Shown here: piece after piece, positions 51,326 to 61,127 of the stretch
Numbering within the stretch: position 1 is the stretch's first letter
Layout of the letters: each line of letters starts with the position of its first letter
From: Brachybacterium sp. Z12
GTDB taxonomy: Bacteria > Actinomycetota > Actinomycetes > Actinomycetales > Dermabacteraceae
Length of the DNA: 64,000 nucleotides
Direction of reading: 5' to 3'
NCBI RefSeq assembly: GCF_014400405.1
Contig: NZ_CP060496.1
Coordinates: forward strand, 2,728,001-2,792,000
The notes under the pieces: generated by a model
What the model was told of the DNA's origin: nothing
Database searches by the model: none
The model's input: only the letters and a program-made list of their open reading frames with translations
Made by a program: the position numbers and the translations under genes

Positions 51326-52356
51326 ACGTCATCGATTCCTACCTGGACACCCTCTTCGCCCCCTACCCCGAGACTCCCCGCCTGCGGGAGGCCCGGTCCG
51401 AGCTGCGCGCCATGATGGAGGACAAGCTGCAGGGCCTCATCGAGGACGGCCTCTCCGAGTCCCAGGCCGTCGGCCAGGTCATCGCCGAGTTCGGTACCCT
51501 CGAGGAGGCCGCTCCCGTGCTGGGCATCGACGCTGAGCTGGGCCGCGCCTCCGCCGCGCCCGCCGCACCGCTGGACCCGGAGCTCGATGTCTTCCGCGCC
51601 CGCGAGTACGTCGACGCCGTGCATCGCTCCCAGTGGCTGTCGGCGACGGGGCTGGCGCTTTTCGTGCTCTGCGCAGCGCCGCTGCTGCTGCTCATCGCTG
51701 TGACCGGCTCACCCCAGGGCGACCCGGCGGGCTGGGCGATCGCCGCGGGCATCAGCGCAGTGCTGGTGATGGTGGCCCTCGGCACCGTGCTGATGATCGT
51801 GCGGGATGCGCGCCTGAAGGACTACGAGGACCTCGACCGCGGCGCGTTCACCCTCACCGCCCCGGTGCGCGCCTTCGCGCAGCAGGTCAGGGATGAGCAC
51901 CGTCGCACCACCATCGTGGCCGGGGCGATCGCGATCATGCTGTGGATCCTGTGCGCTCTGCCCACGATCCTGCTGGCACTGCTGGGCGGGCCGAACTCGC
52001 TGGCTGTGCTGTACGGCGTGTGCACCACCCTGGTGATGGTCGCGATCGGGCTCGCGGTGATGACCGGCGCGGGCTGGGCGGATTCCGCGAGCTCCACCCT
52101 GCTGCAGGAGAGGGACGACGAGGACGAAGATCCGGAGTACAGCACCAACCCCGCGGTGCGGGCGATCGCGGCGGTCTACTGGCCGGTGATGGCAGCGATC
52201 TATCTGGCCTGGAGCTTCCTCACCGGCGACTGGCACCTCTCCTGGGTGCTCTGGCCGGTGGCCGGCGTGCTCTACGCCGGACTGTCCGGACTCAGCGTCG
52301 CGCTGCGCGGTGAGGACGAGGACCCCAGCACCCGCGCCCGCCGCCGTCGGGCCTGA
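51322..52356 (+). CDS. permease-prefix/HAAS-domain membrane protein
   Basis: This 344-residue protein starts at GTG 51322 inside the GTGA junction with padR. Residues 1-75 form the soluble HAAS-like domain (VIDSYLDTLFAPYPETPRL, MMEDKLQGLIEDGLSESQAV). Membrane pairs follow at about 108-155, 200-250 and 275-320, with acidic loops (ERDDEDEDPEY) and a basic C-terminus. Such proteins regularly accompany PadR regulators in Gram-positives. Their activity is unknown, though membrane-stress control is suspected. Confidence 0.82.
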   Translation: MNVIDSYLDTLFAPYPETPRLREARSELRAMMEDKLQGLIEDGLSESQAVGQVIAEFGTLEEAAPVLGIDAELGRASAAPAAPLDPELDVFRAREYVDAVHRSQWLSATGLALFVLCAAPLLLLIAVTGSPQGDPAGWAIAAGISAVLVMVALGTVLMIVRDARLKDYEDLDRGAFTLTAPVRAFAQQVRDEHRRTTIVAGAIAIMLWILCALPTILLALLGGPNSLAVLYGVCTTLVMVAIGLAVMTGAGWADSASSTLLQERDDEDEDPEYSTNPAVRAIAAVYWPVMAAIYLAWSFLTGDWHLSWVLWPVAGVLYAGLSGLSVALRGEDEDPSTRARRRRA

Positions 52357-52380
52357 GCCGCAGATCCCCCGAACGCACGA

Positions 52381-52426
52381 ACGCCGACGGGCGGGCCTCC
52401 CCTGAGGGTGGCCCGCCCGTCGGCGT
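52381..52426. terminator. strong bidirectional hairpin
   Basis: A perfect 17-bp stem (52381-52397 with 52410-52426, arms beginning ACGCCGACGGGCGGGCC) around a 12-nt loop lies between the convergent HAAS-protein and nrdE genes. Confidence 0.9.
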
Positions 52427-52460
52427 CTGCGATGGCACCGCAAAGGTGCCGTTCACGAGA

Positions 52461-54593
52461 TCAGAGCATGCAGCTGACGCAGCCCTCGACCTCGGTGCCC
52501 TCGAGCGCCATCTGCCGCAGGCGGATGTAGTAGAGGGTCTTGATGCCCTTGCGCCAGGCGTAGATCTGCGCCTTGTTGATATCGCGCGTCGTGGCGGTGT
52601 CCTTGAAGAACAGCGTCAGCGACAGGCCCTGGTCCACGTGCTGCGTGGCCTCGGCGTAGGTGTCGACGATCTTCTCGTAGCCGATCTCGTACGCATCCTG
52701 GAAGTACTCGCGATTGTCGTTGTTGAGGTAGGGGGCGGGGTAGTACACCCGGCCGATCTTCCCCTCCTTGCGAATCTCGATCTGCGAGGCGATGGGGTGG
52801 ATCGAGCTCGTCGAGTTGTTGATGTACGAGATCGAACCCGTCGGCGGGACGGCCTGCAGGTAGGCGTTGTACATGCCGTGCTCCGCCACCTCGTCACGCA
52901 GCTGCTTCCAGTCCTCCTGCGTGGGCAGGTGGGCGCTGGACTCGGCGAACAGCCCACGCACCTTCTCCGTCTTCGGCTCCCACGCCCGGTCGATGTACTT
53001 GTCGAAGTACTCGCCCGTGGCGTACTTGGAGTTCTCGAAGTCGTAGAACCTCTCCCCGCGCTCCTTCGCCAGCCGCATCGACGCCTTGATGGCGTGATAC
53101 GTGACCGAGTAGAAGTACATGTTGGTGAAGTCCAGGCCCTCTTCGGAGCCGTAGAAGATCCGCTCGCGCGCCAGGTAGCCGTGCAGGTTCATCTGCCCCA
53201 GTCCGATCGCGTGGGACTTGCGGTTGCCCTCGGCGATTGTCGGCACGGAGTCGATGTCCGAGGTGTCCGAGACCGCGGTCAGGCCACGGATGGCCGTCTC
53301 GATGCTCTGCGCGAAGTCCGGCGAGTCCATCGCCTTGGCGATGTTCAGCGAGCCCAGGTTGCAGGAGATGTCCCGGCCCATCTCGTCGTAGGTCAGGTCC
53401 ACGTTCATGGTCGACGGGGTCGAGACCTGCAGGATCTCCGAGCACAGGTTCGAGTGCGTGACCTTGCCGGCGATGGGGTTCGCCCGGTTCACGGTGTCCT
53501 CGAACATGATGTACGGGTAGCCGGATTCGAACTGGATCTCCGCGAGGATCTGGAAGAAGTCGCGCGCCTGGATCTTCTTCTTGGAGATCTTCGGGTTGTC
53601 GACCATGTCCCGGTAGACCTCGGAGACGTTCACGTCGGCGAAGGGCTTGCCGTACTCGCGCTCCACGTCGTACGGGGAGAACAGGTACATCGGCTCGTTC
53701 TTCTTGGCGAGTTCGAAGGTGATGTCGGGGATCACCACGCCGAGGGAGAGGGTCTTGATACGGATCTTCTCGTCGGCGTTCTCACGCTTGGTGTCGAGGA
53801 ACCGCAGGATGTCGGGGTGGTGAGCGTTGAGGTACACCGCACCGGCGCCCTGCCGGGCCCCGAGCTGGTTGGCGTAGGAGAAGGAGTCCTCGAGCAGCTT
53901 CATCACGGGGATGACACCGCTGGACTGGTTCTCGATGTGCTTGATCGGCGCACCGTACTCGCGCAGGTTGCTCAGCAGCAGTGCCACGCCGCCGCCGCGC
54001 TTGGACAGCTGCAGCGCGGAGTTGATCGAGCGACCGATGGACTCCATGTTGTCCTCGATGCGCAGCAGGAAGCAGGAGACGAGCTCGCCCCGCTGCGCCT
54101 TGCCGGCGTTGAGGAAGGTGGGGGTCGCGGGCTGGAAGCGGCCGTCGAGGATCTCGTCGACCAGGTTCCGGGCCAGCTGCTCGTCACCGCGGGCAGGGCC
54201 CAGGGCCACCATCACCACGCGGTCCTCGAAGCGCTCGAGGTACCGCTCGCCGTCGAACGTCTTCAGGGTGTACGAGGTGTAGTACTTGAAGGCGCCCAGG
54301 AAGGTGGGGAAGCGGAACTTCTTGGCGAAGGCCTGCTCCGACAGGGACTCGATGAAGGAGAAGTCGTACTGCTCGAGGACCTCGGGCTCGTAGTACTTGT
54401 TCTCGACCAGGTAGTCCATCTTCTCGCGCAGCGAGTGGAAGAAGACGGTGTTGGGGTTCACGTGCTGCAGGAAGTACTCCCGCGCCGCCTCACGGTCCTT
54501 CTCGAACTGGATCTTCCCGTCCGGTCCGTACAGGTTCAGCATCGCGTTCAGCGCGTGGTAGTCGAGCCGCTTGTTGTGCTCGACCGGGGGCAT
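52461..54593 (-). CDS. nrdE: class Ib ribonucleotide reductase alpha subunit
   Basis: This 710-residue catalytic subunit takes ATG 54593 ([20 protein letters not shown]) as start, as in actinobacterial NrdE. Key parts are [17 protein letters not shown] (substrate-site Cys), NLCSEILQ (radical Cys), [18 protein letters not shown] and the C-terminal redox tail EGCVSCML. The N-terminal ATP cone of class Ia enzymes is absent, as expected. It begins a few bases after the nrdI stop (54599). It works with NrdF and is re-reduced by NrdH. Confidence 0.97.
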   Translation of the reverse strand: MPPVEHNKRLDYHALNAMLNLYGPDGKIQFEKDREAAREYFLQHVNPNTVFFHSLREKMDYLVENKYYEPEVLEQYDFSFIESLSEQAFAKKFRFPTFLGAFKYYTSYTLKTFDGERYLERFEDRVVMVALGPARGDEQLARNLVDEILDGRFQPATPTFLNAGKAQRGELVSCFLLRIEDNMESIGRSINSALQLSKRGGGVALLLSNLREYGAPIKHIENQSSGVIPVMKLLEDSFSYANQLGARQGAGAVYLNAHHPDILRFLDTKRENADEKIRIKTLSLGVVIPDITFELAKKNEPMYLFSPYDVEREYGKPFADVNVSEVYRDMVDNPKISKKKIQARDFFQILAEIQFESGYPYIMFEDTVNRANPIAGKVTHSNLCSEILQVSTPSTMNVDLTYDEMGRDISCNLGSLNIAKAMDSPDFAQSIETAIRGLTAVSDTSDIDSVPTIAEGNRKSHAIGLGQMNLHGYLARERIFYGSEEGLDFTNMYFYSVTYHAIKASMRLAKERGERFYDFENSKYATGEYFDKYIDRAWEPKTEKVRGLFAESSAHLPTQEDWKQLRDEVAEHGMYNAYLQAVPPTGSISYINNSTSSIHPIASQIEIRKEGKIGRVYYPAPYLNNDNREYFQDAYEIGYEKIVDTYAEATQHVDQGLSLTLFFKDTATTRDINKAQIYAWRKGIKTLYYIRLRQMALEGTEVEGCVSCML

Positions 54594-54598
54594 CTCGG

Positions 54599-54997
54599 TC
54601 AGTGTCGCCAAAACTCTTCCAATCCGTCGTGGACCCGCGTCACATCGCGCGGAGTGCCGAACAGTTCGAACTTGTACATATGGGGGACCTCGCACTTGCG
54701 GGCGATGATGTCGCCGGCCAAGCAGTAGGCCTCCCCGAAATTGGTGTTCCCCGCACCGATCACGCCACGGATGTGCTTCCGATTGCGTTCGTCGTTGAGG
54801 AACTTGATGACCTGCTTGGGGACGGCACCGCGGCCGTTGCCCCCGCCATAGGTCGGAGTCAGCAGGACGAAATCCTCATCGACGACGAGGGGCTCATCCT
54901 TCGGGTAGAGAGGGATTCGGCGAGCCGGCATCCCGAGCTTCTCGACGAAGCGCTTGGTATTGCCGGACACCGAGGAGAAGTAGACGAGGTTCGCCAC
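54599..54997 (-). CDS. nrdI: flavodoxin-like NrdI
   Basis: This 132-residue protein starts at GTG 54997 ([20 protein letters not shown]). The FMN phosphate loop [26 protein letters not shown] and [15 protein letters not shown] are typical NrdI. It supplies oxidant for assembly of the manganese cofactor of NrdF. It lies between nrdH and nrdE. Confidence 0.95.
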   Translation of the reverse strand: MANLVYFSSVSGNTKRFVEKLGMPARRIPLYPKDEPLVVDEDFVLLTPTYGGGNGRGAVPKQVIKFLNDERNRKHIRGVIGAGNTNFGEAYCLAGDIIARKCEVPHMYKFELFGTPRDVTRVHDGLEEFWRH

Positions 54998-55017
54998 GCC
55001 AACGCCCCCGGGGCCGA

Positions 55018-55272
55018 TCAGATGGCAGTGGCCTGGCGCTGCGCGGCGACGCCCGCGATCGCCTTGATCTTGTCCGGACGGAAGCCGGACCAGTGGTCCT
55101 GCGAGGTGATCACGACCGGCGCCTGGACGTAGCCCAGCGACTTCACCTTCGCGAGGGCGTCGGCGTCCTCGGTGATGTCGACGACGTCGTAGGCGACGCC
55201 CGCCTTGTTCAGGGCGCGCTTGGTCGCATCGCACTGCACGCAGAGGGGCTTCGAGTACACGGTGATGTCCAA
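55018..55272 (-). CDS. nrdH: NrdH glutaredoxin-like redoxin
   Basis: The redox site is CVQC within [20 protein letters not shown], with the NrdH-specific end [13 protein letters not shown] prefer TTG 55272 (84 residues, GAAAGG upstream). GTG starts further up (up to 55323, 101 residues) would add an atypical N-terminus. It reduces NrdE using thioredoxin reductase. It is first gene of nrdHIE. Confidence 0.93.
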   Translation of the reverse strand: MDITVYSKPLCVQCDATKRALNKAGVAYDVVDITEDADALAKVKSLGYVQAPVVITSQDHWSGFRPDKIKAIAGVAAQRQATAI

Positions 55273-55846
55273 GGGGAGGCCTTTCACGAGCGCCGCGCCG
55301 AGGCGCGAGGACTGAGCTGTCACGAGTTGTCAGAGGGGGTCCGATGGACCGTCCGCCGCGCTCCGGAGCCTCGGACCATGGGCGCAGCGGTGGGTTCCGG
55401 TGCGCCGCCCGGTTCCCGGGAGACCCGGTGCGGAGCGACTACGTCAACACTACACCTAGTGGTGACCCGGCGCGACGACCACAAGATGTACTGAACTACA
55501 TCTCTGTCATCCACAGCGGATTGTTGATGGCTTGTGGATAGATCAGCACGAATGGGGACGGAGGAGGCGCCCACGCACGAAACGCGAGGATGCATGCACA
55601 GTCGAGTGTGGATGAAGGGTCCGACAGACCGTCCCGGCGGTGGATGACGCGCCACTGCCGAGCCGCCGACACGCGGCGGAGTGAGGTGCGTCCCCGGCGT
55701 GTCCCGACGATCGGCTCGGCGTGTCGCCAGCGTGTCCTCGGCGTGTCCTCGCGGACCGTCCCGGCGCAGTTGCTCGCATGCGACGACCCCCGCTGCCCGA
55801 GGGGGCGGCGAGGGTCGGAGCGGGGTCGCGGGCGCAGCCGCGGACG
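55273..55846. promoter_or_regulatory. nrdHIE control region with NrdR-like boxes and DnaA-like boxes
   Basis: This stretch of about 570 bp has no supported gene. CACTACACCTAGTG (55448-55461) is a near-consensus NrdR box (CACTA-N4-TAGTG). A degenerate second box (55479-55494, CCACAAGATGTACTGA) starts 32 bp away, the usual NrdR spacing. Farther out, TCATCCACA (55507-55515), TGTGGATAG (55533-55541) and TGTGGATGA (55607-55615) fit the actinobacterial DnaA-box pattern YYVTCCACA in one or other orientation. The remaining 55620-55846 is GC-rich with repeated GCGTGTCC words and no recognised element. Confidence 0.6.
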
Positions 55847-57413
55847 TCAGGGGCGGGGGCCCTCCGAGGCGGAGTCCTCTGAGGCCGGGCCCTCAGTGGC
55901 AGGAGCCTCCGGGGCGGACTCAGCTGCTGCGGCATCGGTCGATGCGGGAGCCTCCGGCACAGCGAGCTCCGTCGCCTCGTGCGACGGGAGCTCCCAGGCA
56001 TCAACGATCTCCTCGCCCGGCTCCGCCACGGCAGCGTCCGCCTCGGGGACGGCGGGTTCACCGCCCGCAGGCTCGGGCGATTCCGCCAGCTCCTCCGCAG
56101 GCGTCGCCGTGCTCTGCGGCCCGGCGATCTCGACCACCATCTCCGGTTCCGACTGCGCGGCCTGCCCCGGGCCCGCAGAACTCTCCGTCTCCGCAGTCAC
56201 CGCAGCCGCGCCGGTCTCACCGGTCTTCGCGGTCTCATCAGTTTCAACGGTCTCGTCGGTCTTGTCAGTCTCGTCAGTCTCGTCGGCCTCGAGGCTGCGT
56301 CCGTCGGCCTCGACGATGCTCGCAAGCACCTCGCGCAGCAGCTCCACCTGGGCGTGCGCCTCCGCAGCGCCCGAGACCGGCTGCTTGCCCTTCTCCACGA
56401 AGGCGTGGAAGGCCTCCCACATCAGCTCCACGGCGCCCTTGGGTGCGGTGGTCGACAGCTCCTGCACCACACCGGCCTTCTTCTCCCGCAGAGAGACCGT
56501 CGAGCGGACATCGGCGTGCGAGGGCGCGGGCAGCTCCACGCGCATCCGGCGGCGGGCCGAGAGCACCTGCAAGGTCTCGGAGTACTCCGGGGCGAACGGC
56601 AGGTAGTGCCACACCAGGCGCACCTGCGCCCCGCCCTCCAGTTCGCCGAGCAGCTCGATGGAGCCCGGGATCACGCCCTTCGGCCAGTGCCGCCGCGACC
56701 AGGCGGGCGATCGGGCCGTAGGCCGCCTCGATCACGGACATCTGATGAGCGACCCCGGTCAGCAGCCCCTTGACGTAGAGGTCGCGATCGCGCTGAGTGG
56801 CGCCCGGCCCGGCCCCCGCCACGACCGCGGCCTGGAGGGCCTTGCGGCGCTGCGAACGGACCTCGGTGGGCAGGTCATAGGAGGCGGTGGTGACATGGGC
56901 GCTGCCGTAGAGGGGCTGACTGGCCGGCATCAGCACTTCGTGGTCCACCATCCGCAGATCCTTGGTGGCGATCTGCTCGGACATGCGGGTCACGGAGTCG
57001 TCGTACTGCTGCGGGTAGGCCAGCATCAGCAGGCGCCGTCCGGTCATGCGCTCGAAGGAAGCGACCTGCTCGACCTCCTCGGCGGAGAAGCCCACCGGCG
57101 GCTCGACGAGCACCGGGATGCCGCGACGCATCAGGGCCAGCAGGTCCTCGACGTGGAGTCCGTCGGTGGACAGCAGCGCGGCGTCGATCGAGAGGGTCTT
57201 GGCGCGCACCGCCGCGATCAGATCAGCGACGGTCTCGTAGCGTTTCTCCTCCGCGATGCCCCAGACCTCGGAGGACTCGCGACGCCGGCGCGGTGAATGG
57301 TCCACCAGCGCGGTGATCGAGAATCGGTCCCACCGCCTGCGCAGCACCGGCAGGTGCACGGCCTGGGCCATGGTTCCGGCGCCGATCACGGCGATGTTCA
57401 GGGTCTTGGGCAT
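55847..57413 (-). CDS. Gfo/Idh/MocA-like protein with long acidic C-terminal tail, one frameshift
   Basis: ATG 57413 (MPKTLNIAVIGAGTMAQAVH) opens a Rossmann domain; VLVEPPVGFSAEEVEQVASF takes the place of the usual EKP segment, so catalysis is uncertain. One extra base near 56688-56696 shifts the frame; removing it gives LVAAHWPKGVIPGSIELLGE. The second domain ends near ASIVEADGRSL, after which about 150 residues are low complexity, with TDETDKTDETVETDETAKTG followed by Ala/Glu/Pro-rich sequence. The repaired length is about 521 residues, against the usual 330-390. It may be a non-catalytic or sugar-nucleotide-linked relative. Confidence 0.75.
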
Positions 57414-57668
57414 CGGCAGGCTCCTCGGGCTGGGAAGGGGATCGGCGGCAGCTCCGCGGGACGTTCGGCGGGCGCCGGGCCGCTCCGTTATCGCGCCGCA
57501 GCACGGCGCGAGACGCACGCCTGTTCTACCACACCCGCCCGTGGCCGGGCCGAGTCGTTCCCCGGTGCGACCTGCACCGCAGGGACGGAGGTCACGCGGC
57601 CAGCGCGCCGGAAGCCGGTCGATCACGATTATCGTGGGGCGCGGATCAGCACGTCTCAGGAGGAACCC

Positions 57669-58331
57669 GTGGCCAAACGCTTCTATTTCGGCGCCCGCAA
57701 CATCTCGCGTCCGTTCTTCAAGCTCCTGTGGAATCCGCGCATCACCGGGCTCGAGAACATCCCGCGCGAGGGCGGCTTCGTGATCGCCTCCAACCATCTG
57801 GCCAATATCGACAGCTTCGTGCTGCCCGTCGCGCTGCCCCGGCAGATCCGCTTCGTCGCCAAGGACACCCTGTGGACCCAGAAGGGGATCCGCGGGCGGA
57901 TCCTGCACTGGTTCTTCGAGGCCGTGGAGGCGGTGCCAGTGGACCGCGAGGCGCTGTCCTCGGGCAAGGGCGCTCTCCAGGCTGGTCTGAGCATCCTCCG
58001 TGAGGGCGACGGCTTCGCGATCTATCCCGAGGGCACCCGTTCCAAGGACGGGCTGCTGCATCCCGGCAAGCAGGGCGCGGCGTGGCTCGCCGTCGAATCT
58101 GGCTGCCCGGTGATCCCCGTCGGCCTCAAGGGGACCCAGCATATGTTCTCCCGGCTGCTCCCCCACCGTGGTGCGATCACCGTGCGCGTCGGCACCCCCA
58201 TCGAGCTCGACGACATCGACCCCACAGCCTCCAAGGGTGTGCGGCGCCGACTGCTGAACGCACGCATCATGGAGGAGATCCAGGCGCTGTCCGGTCAGCG
58301 TCGCGCAGTGCCCTCCCGCCCGATCGCCTGA
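57669..58331 (+). CDS. 1-acylglycerol-3-phosphate acyltransferase family (PlsC-like)
   Basis: This 220-residue protein starts at GTG 57669 after AGGAGG. The acyltransferase motifs are SNHLANIDSF (NHxxxxD) and IYPEGTRSKDG, with VPVDRE between them. It acylates lysophosphatidate in phospholipid synthesis, or a related acceptor. A short basic N-terminus (MAKRFYFGARNISRPF) suggests membrane attachment. Confidence 0.9.
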   Translation: MAKRFYFGARNISRPFFKLLWNPRITGLENIPREGGFVIASNHLANIDSFVLPVALPRQIRFVAKDTLWTQKGIRGRILHWFFEAVEAVPVDREALSSGKGALQAGLSILREGDGFAIYPEGTRSKDGLLHPGKQGAAWLAVESGCPVIPVGLKGTQHMFSRLLPHRGAITVRVGTPIELDDIDPTASKGVRRRLLNARIMEEIQALSGQRRAVPSRPIA

Positions 58332-58441
58332 GCTCGCCCGGCACCGGTCCTCCCGCACACCGCAGCAGTGCCAGTAGGATCTGGCCAGGCCGCGCGCTGA
58401 CCGTGCAACGGCCGCCGCCGCACCGCACCCGAGGAGAGCAG

Positions 58442-58825
58442 ATGGCCGTCGTCGTGGGATTCATCCCCACCGAAGTGGGTTTCAAGGCGCTGGCAGCCGC
58501 ACGCGACGAAGCGGAGCAGCGCGGAGGACCGCTGATCGTCGTCAACGTGCTGCGCGACGGGGTCGGTGACGACCCCCGTCACGCCGACGATCAGCAGATC
58601 GAGATCGCGCGGGATCAGCTGCGCCATTCGAGCGTGCGGGTGTCGTTCCGGCAGGAGAACACCGATGACGACATCGCCGACGTGCTGCTGCGGGTGGTCG
58701 AGGAGGAGTCGGCCGAGCTGCTCGTGCTCGGCGTGCGCCGCCACCAGGACCTCGCCCGCCACCTGCTGGGCCTGACCGTCCAGAAGCTCCTGCTCTCCGC
58801 CGACAGCGACGTGCTCGTAGTCTGA
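58442..58825 (+). CDS. universal stress protein (UspA) domain protein
   Basis: This 127-residue protein starts at ATG 58442 with GAGGAG upstream. It has the single-domain USP fold VVVGFIPTEVGFKALAAARD, VVNVLRD and LLVLGVRRHQDLARHLLGLT. The ATP-binding GxxG(9x)GS motif is degenerate here (RRHQDLARHLLG), so nucleotide binding is doubtful. It lies 110 bp after the acyltransferase gene. The stop is inside the first copy of a 20-bp direct repeat. Confidence 0.85.
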   Translation: MAVVVGFIPTEVGFKALAAARDEAEQRGGPLIVVNVLRDGVGDDPRHADDQQIEIARDQLRHSSVRVSFRQENTDDDIADVLLRVVEEESAELLVLGVRRHQDLARHLLGLTVQKLLLSADSDVLVV

Positions 58826-58927
58826 GCGACGTACTGCGAGCTTACGAGCGGTAGGAGCCAGACAAAGAGGACCGTCTGAGCGACGTACTGCGAAGCCGCG
58901 AGATCGCGAGCGGGGAAAGACATGACA
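58820..58927 (+). repeat. imperfect tandem duplication (54-bp period) after the usp gene
   Basis: GTCTGAGCGACGTACTGCGA occurs at 58820-58839 and exactly again at 58874-58893. The following bases are also related (GAGCGG and AGACA words in both). The first copy contains the usp stop. Confidence 0.8.
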
Positions 58928-58928
58928 A

Positions 58929-58963
58929 AGGCCGGGCCGGGGCTGTCTGCCCCGGCCCGGCCT
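58929..58963. terminator. strong bidirectional hairpin between usp and katA
   Basis: A perfect 15-bp stem (AGGCCGGGCCGGGGC at 58929-58943 with 58949-58963) with a TGTCT loop lies 10 bp past the catalase stop (minus strand). Confidence 0.9.
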
Positions 58964-58973
58964 CTTGCTCAGA

Positions 58974-60467
58974 TCAAGCGTTCAGCGGATCGCCGCCGGG
59001 CTGCTCGTCACCCTTGGAGGTGCCCACCGCCAGCTCGATGCGCTCACCGATGTTGGTGTCGACGTTCTTCCAGTACTGCAGCGCCTTGCTCAGCACCGGC
59101 TCCTCGACCGTGCTCAGCGCGCCGGAGACGGTCTCGACGAACTGGTCGCGCTGGGCGTCGTTGTACACCTCGCGCACCAGGATGCCGGGCTGGATGAAGT
59201 CGCTGTCATCGGCGTGGAGGGTGTATGCGGCGCGCACCATCTCGCCGTCGGCCTCCCAGCCGTTGTCGACCGGCCCCTGCTCGTCCTGGTAGGCACGACC
59301 GTAGGAGTTCGGGGCGTACACCGGCGCGTCGCCGCTGTGCAGGAACTGCATGTGCCCCTCCTTGTCGTAGGAGTTCGTGGGGACGATCGGCTGGTTCACC
59401 GGCAGCTGGTTGAAGTTGGTGCCGATGCGGTGACGCTGCGCATCCGGGTAGGAGAAGACGCGGCCCAGCAGCATCTTGTCCGGGGAGACGCCCGTGCCCG
59501 GCACAGTGTTCGAGGGGCTGAAAGCGGCCTGCTCGATCTGCGCGTAGTGGTTCACGGGGTTCTTGTTCAGCGTGAAGCGGCCGACCTTGATCAGCGGGTA
59601 ATCCGCGTGCGGGACCGTCTTGGTGAGGTCGAAGATGTTGAAGCGGTAGTTCTTCGCATCCTCGTAGGGGATCACCTGCACGGACATGGTCCAGCTGGGG
59701 TTCTCGCCGCGCGCGATGGCGTCGAAGAGGTCCCGGCGGTGGTAGTCACCGTCGGAGCCTGCGAGCTTCTCGGCCTCTTCGTTGCTGAGGAACTCCATGC
59801 CCTGGTCGGTGTGGAAGTGGTACTTGATCCAGAACTTCTCACCGGACTCGTTGACCCACATGTAGGTGTGCGAGCCGTAGCCGTTCATGTGGCGCCAGGA
59901 CTTGGGCAGACCGCGCTCACCCATCAGGTAGGTCACCTGGTGCGCGGACTCCGGCGAGTTGGACCAGAAGTCCCACTGCATCTGGTTGGAGCGCAGGCCG
60001 GAGTCCGGCAGGCGCTTCTGGGAGTGGATGAAGTCGGGGAACTTCATCGGGTCGCGCAGGAAGAAGATCGGCGTGTTGTTGCCGACGATGTCGAGGTTTC
60101 CCTGCTGGGTGTAGAACTTCAGCGCGAAGCCGCGCACGTCGCGCCAGGTGTCGGGCGAGCCGAGCTCACCGGCGACGGTGGAGAAGCGGGCCAGCATCGG
60201 GGTCTTGCGACCGGGCTGGAACAGATCGGCCTTGGTGTACTTCGAGACGTCCTCGGTGATCTCGAGCTCGCCGAAGGCGCCGGAGCCCTTGGCGTGGGGG
60301 CTGCGCTCCGGGACGCGCTCGCGGTCGAAGCGGGCGAGCTTCTCGACCAGGGCGACGTCGTGGAGCATCAGGGGGCCGTCGGCACCGATGCTCAGCGAGT
60401 GCGCATCGGACTCACGGGGAGCGCCGGACTCGGTGGTGCTGGGGACCGTGGGGTCGAACTGGGTCAT
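58974..60467 (-). CDS. katA: monofunctional heme catalase
   Basis: This 497-residue enzyme starts at ATG 60467 behind GAGGAGAAG. The active-site His lies in [16 protein letters not shown], the Asn region in [17 protein letters not shown], and the proximal Tyr in [14 protein letters not shown]. Length and motifs fit small-subunit (clade III) catalases. It dismutates hydrogen peroxide in the cytoplasm. It is encoded just downstream of a Fur-family regulator in the same direction, with a palindrome-like element in the 101-bp gap. Confidence 0.97.
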   Translation of the reverse strand: MTQFDPTVPSTTESGAPRESDAHSLSIGADGPLMLHDVALVEKLARFDRERVPERSPHAKGSGAFGELEITEDVSKYTKADLFQPGRKTPMLARFSTVAGELGSPDTWRDVRGFALKFYTQQGNLDIVGNNTPIFFLRDPMKFPDFIHSQKRLPDSGLRSNQMQWDFWSNSPESAHQVTYLMGERGLPKSWRHMNGYGSHTYMWVNESGEKFWIKYHFHTDQGMEFLSNEEAEKLAGSDGDYHRRDLFDAIARGENPSWTMSVQVIPYEDAKNYRFNIFDLTKTVPHADYPLIKVGRFTLNKNPVNHYAQIEQAAFSPSNTVPGTGVSPDKMLLGRVFSYPDAQRHRIGTNFNQLPVNQPIVPTNSYDKEGHMQFLHSGDAPVYAPNSYGRAYQDEQGPVDNGWEADGEMVRAAYTLHADDSDFIQPGILVREVYNDAQRDQFVETVSGALSTVEEPVLSKALQYWKNVDTNIGERIELAVGTSKGDEQPGGDPLNA

Positions 60468-60493
60468 GTACTTCTCCTCGGATGGTGGGAATG

Positions 60494-60517
60494 GTTTCTG
60501 ACAGGTTGTGACGAAAC
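60494..60517. promoter_or_regulatory. candidate Fur-family operator upstream of katA
   Basis: GTTTC (60494-60498) and GAAAC (60513-60517) form inverted arms spaced 14 bp apart. The core TTTCTG...GAAA resembles the element before the regulator gene itself (61057-61079). Confidence 0.45.
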
Positions 60518-60568
60518 ATCGAGACAGGGATCCTGCGACCCTGCGGGCGACGGCCGGGGCCGACGACC

Positions 60569-61039
60569 TCAGGGGGTATGTGGGGCGCGGTGCGCGGGGA
60601 GGGAGGGGGCGGTCGCGGCGGACTTCGCACGGCATTCAGAGCAGACGCCCCGGTAGACGACGTCCGCGATCTCGATGGAGAAGCCGTGGTCGTCGTGCGG
60701 CACCAGGCAGGGCGCCGCCCCGATCGCACAGGGGACATCCTCCAGCCGGCCGCACTCCCGGCAGACCAGGTGATGGTGGTTGTCGTGCCGGTGGATCTCG
60801 TACTGCATGCTGCGGCCGCCGACGGCGACCCGCCGCAGCAGCTCGGCATCGGACAGTGCATTGAGGACGTCGTAGACGGCCTGGCGGGACACCGTCCCCA
60901 GGTTGTCGCGGACCATCCGGGCGATCGCCTCCGCGTCGGAATGCGGATGCGCCTCGACCGCGGCCAGCGCGGCGAGCCGCGGAGCGGTCACGCGCAGGCC
61001 AGCACTCCGCAGGGCGGAGGTGTGCTCGATGGTCGACAT
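60569..61039 (-). CDS. Fur-family transcriptional regulator (FurA/PerR-like)
   Basis: This 156-residue protein starts at ATG 61039. The N-terminal winged HTH reads [20 protein letters not shown], then [20 protein letters not shown]. The dimer domain has [20 protein letters not shown] and the second zinc CxxC in GVCSECRAK. Its place just upstream of a catalase matches peroxide-sensing FurA/CatR/PerR regulators, which repress the catalase and themselves until peroxide oxidises the metal site. Confidence 0.92.
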   Translation of the reverse strand: MSTIEHTSALRSAGLRVTAPRLAALAAVEAHPHSDAEAIARMVRDNLGTVSRQAVYDVLNALSDAELLRRVAVGGRSMQYEIHRHDNHHHLVCRECGRLEDVPCAIGAAPCLVPHDDHGFSIEIADVVYRGVCSECRAKSAATAPSLPAHRAPHTP

Positions 61040-61056
61040 GTCCCCAGTGTATCGCC

Positions 61057-61079
61057 CTTTCTGGACTATCTCAAGAAAG
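61057..61079. promoter_or_regulatory. palindrome and promoter before the Fur-family gene
   Basis: CTTTCT (61057-61062) and AGAAAG (61074-61079) are perfect inverted arms around 11 bp. On the minus strand a -35-like TTGAGA lies inside the palindrome and a -10-like GATACA just after it, giving a very short or absent leader before ATG 61039. The overlap suggests autoregulation. Confidence 0.5.
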
Positions 61080-61127
61080 CGTCGTTGCCCAGTTCGGTGG
61101 CCGTGCCGGCGACCCCCGCGCACGGTC

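Noticed and set aside
52446..54728. 760-codon plus-strand frame opposite nrdE
   Set aside because: It mirrors nrdE third-position GC bias and has no recognisable domain; nrdE on the minus strand is certain.
55540..55846. A gene in the GC-rich stretch between nrdHIE and the Gfo/Idh-like gene
   Set aside because: All frames give Arg/Ser/Pro-rich nonsense without ribosome sites or recognisable motifs.
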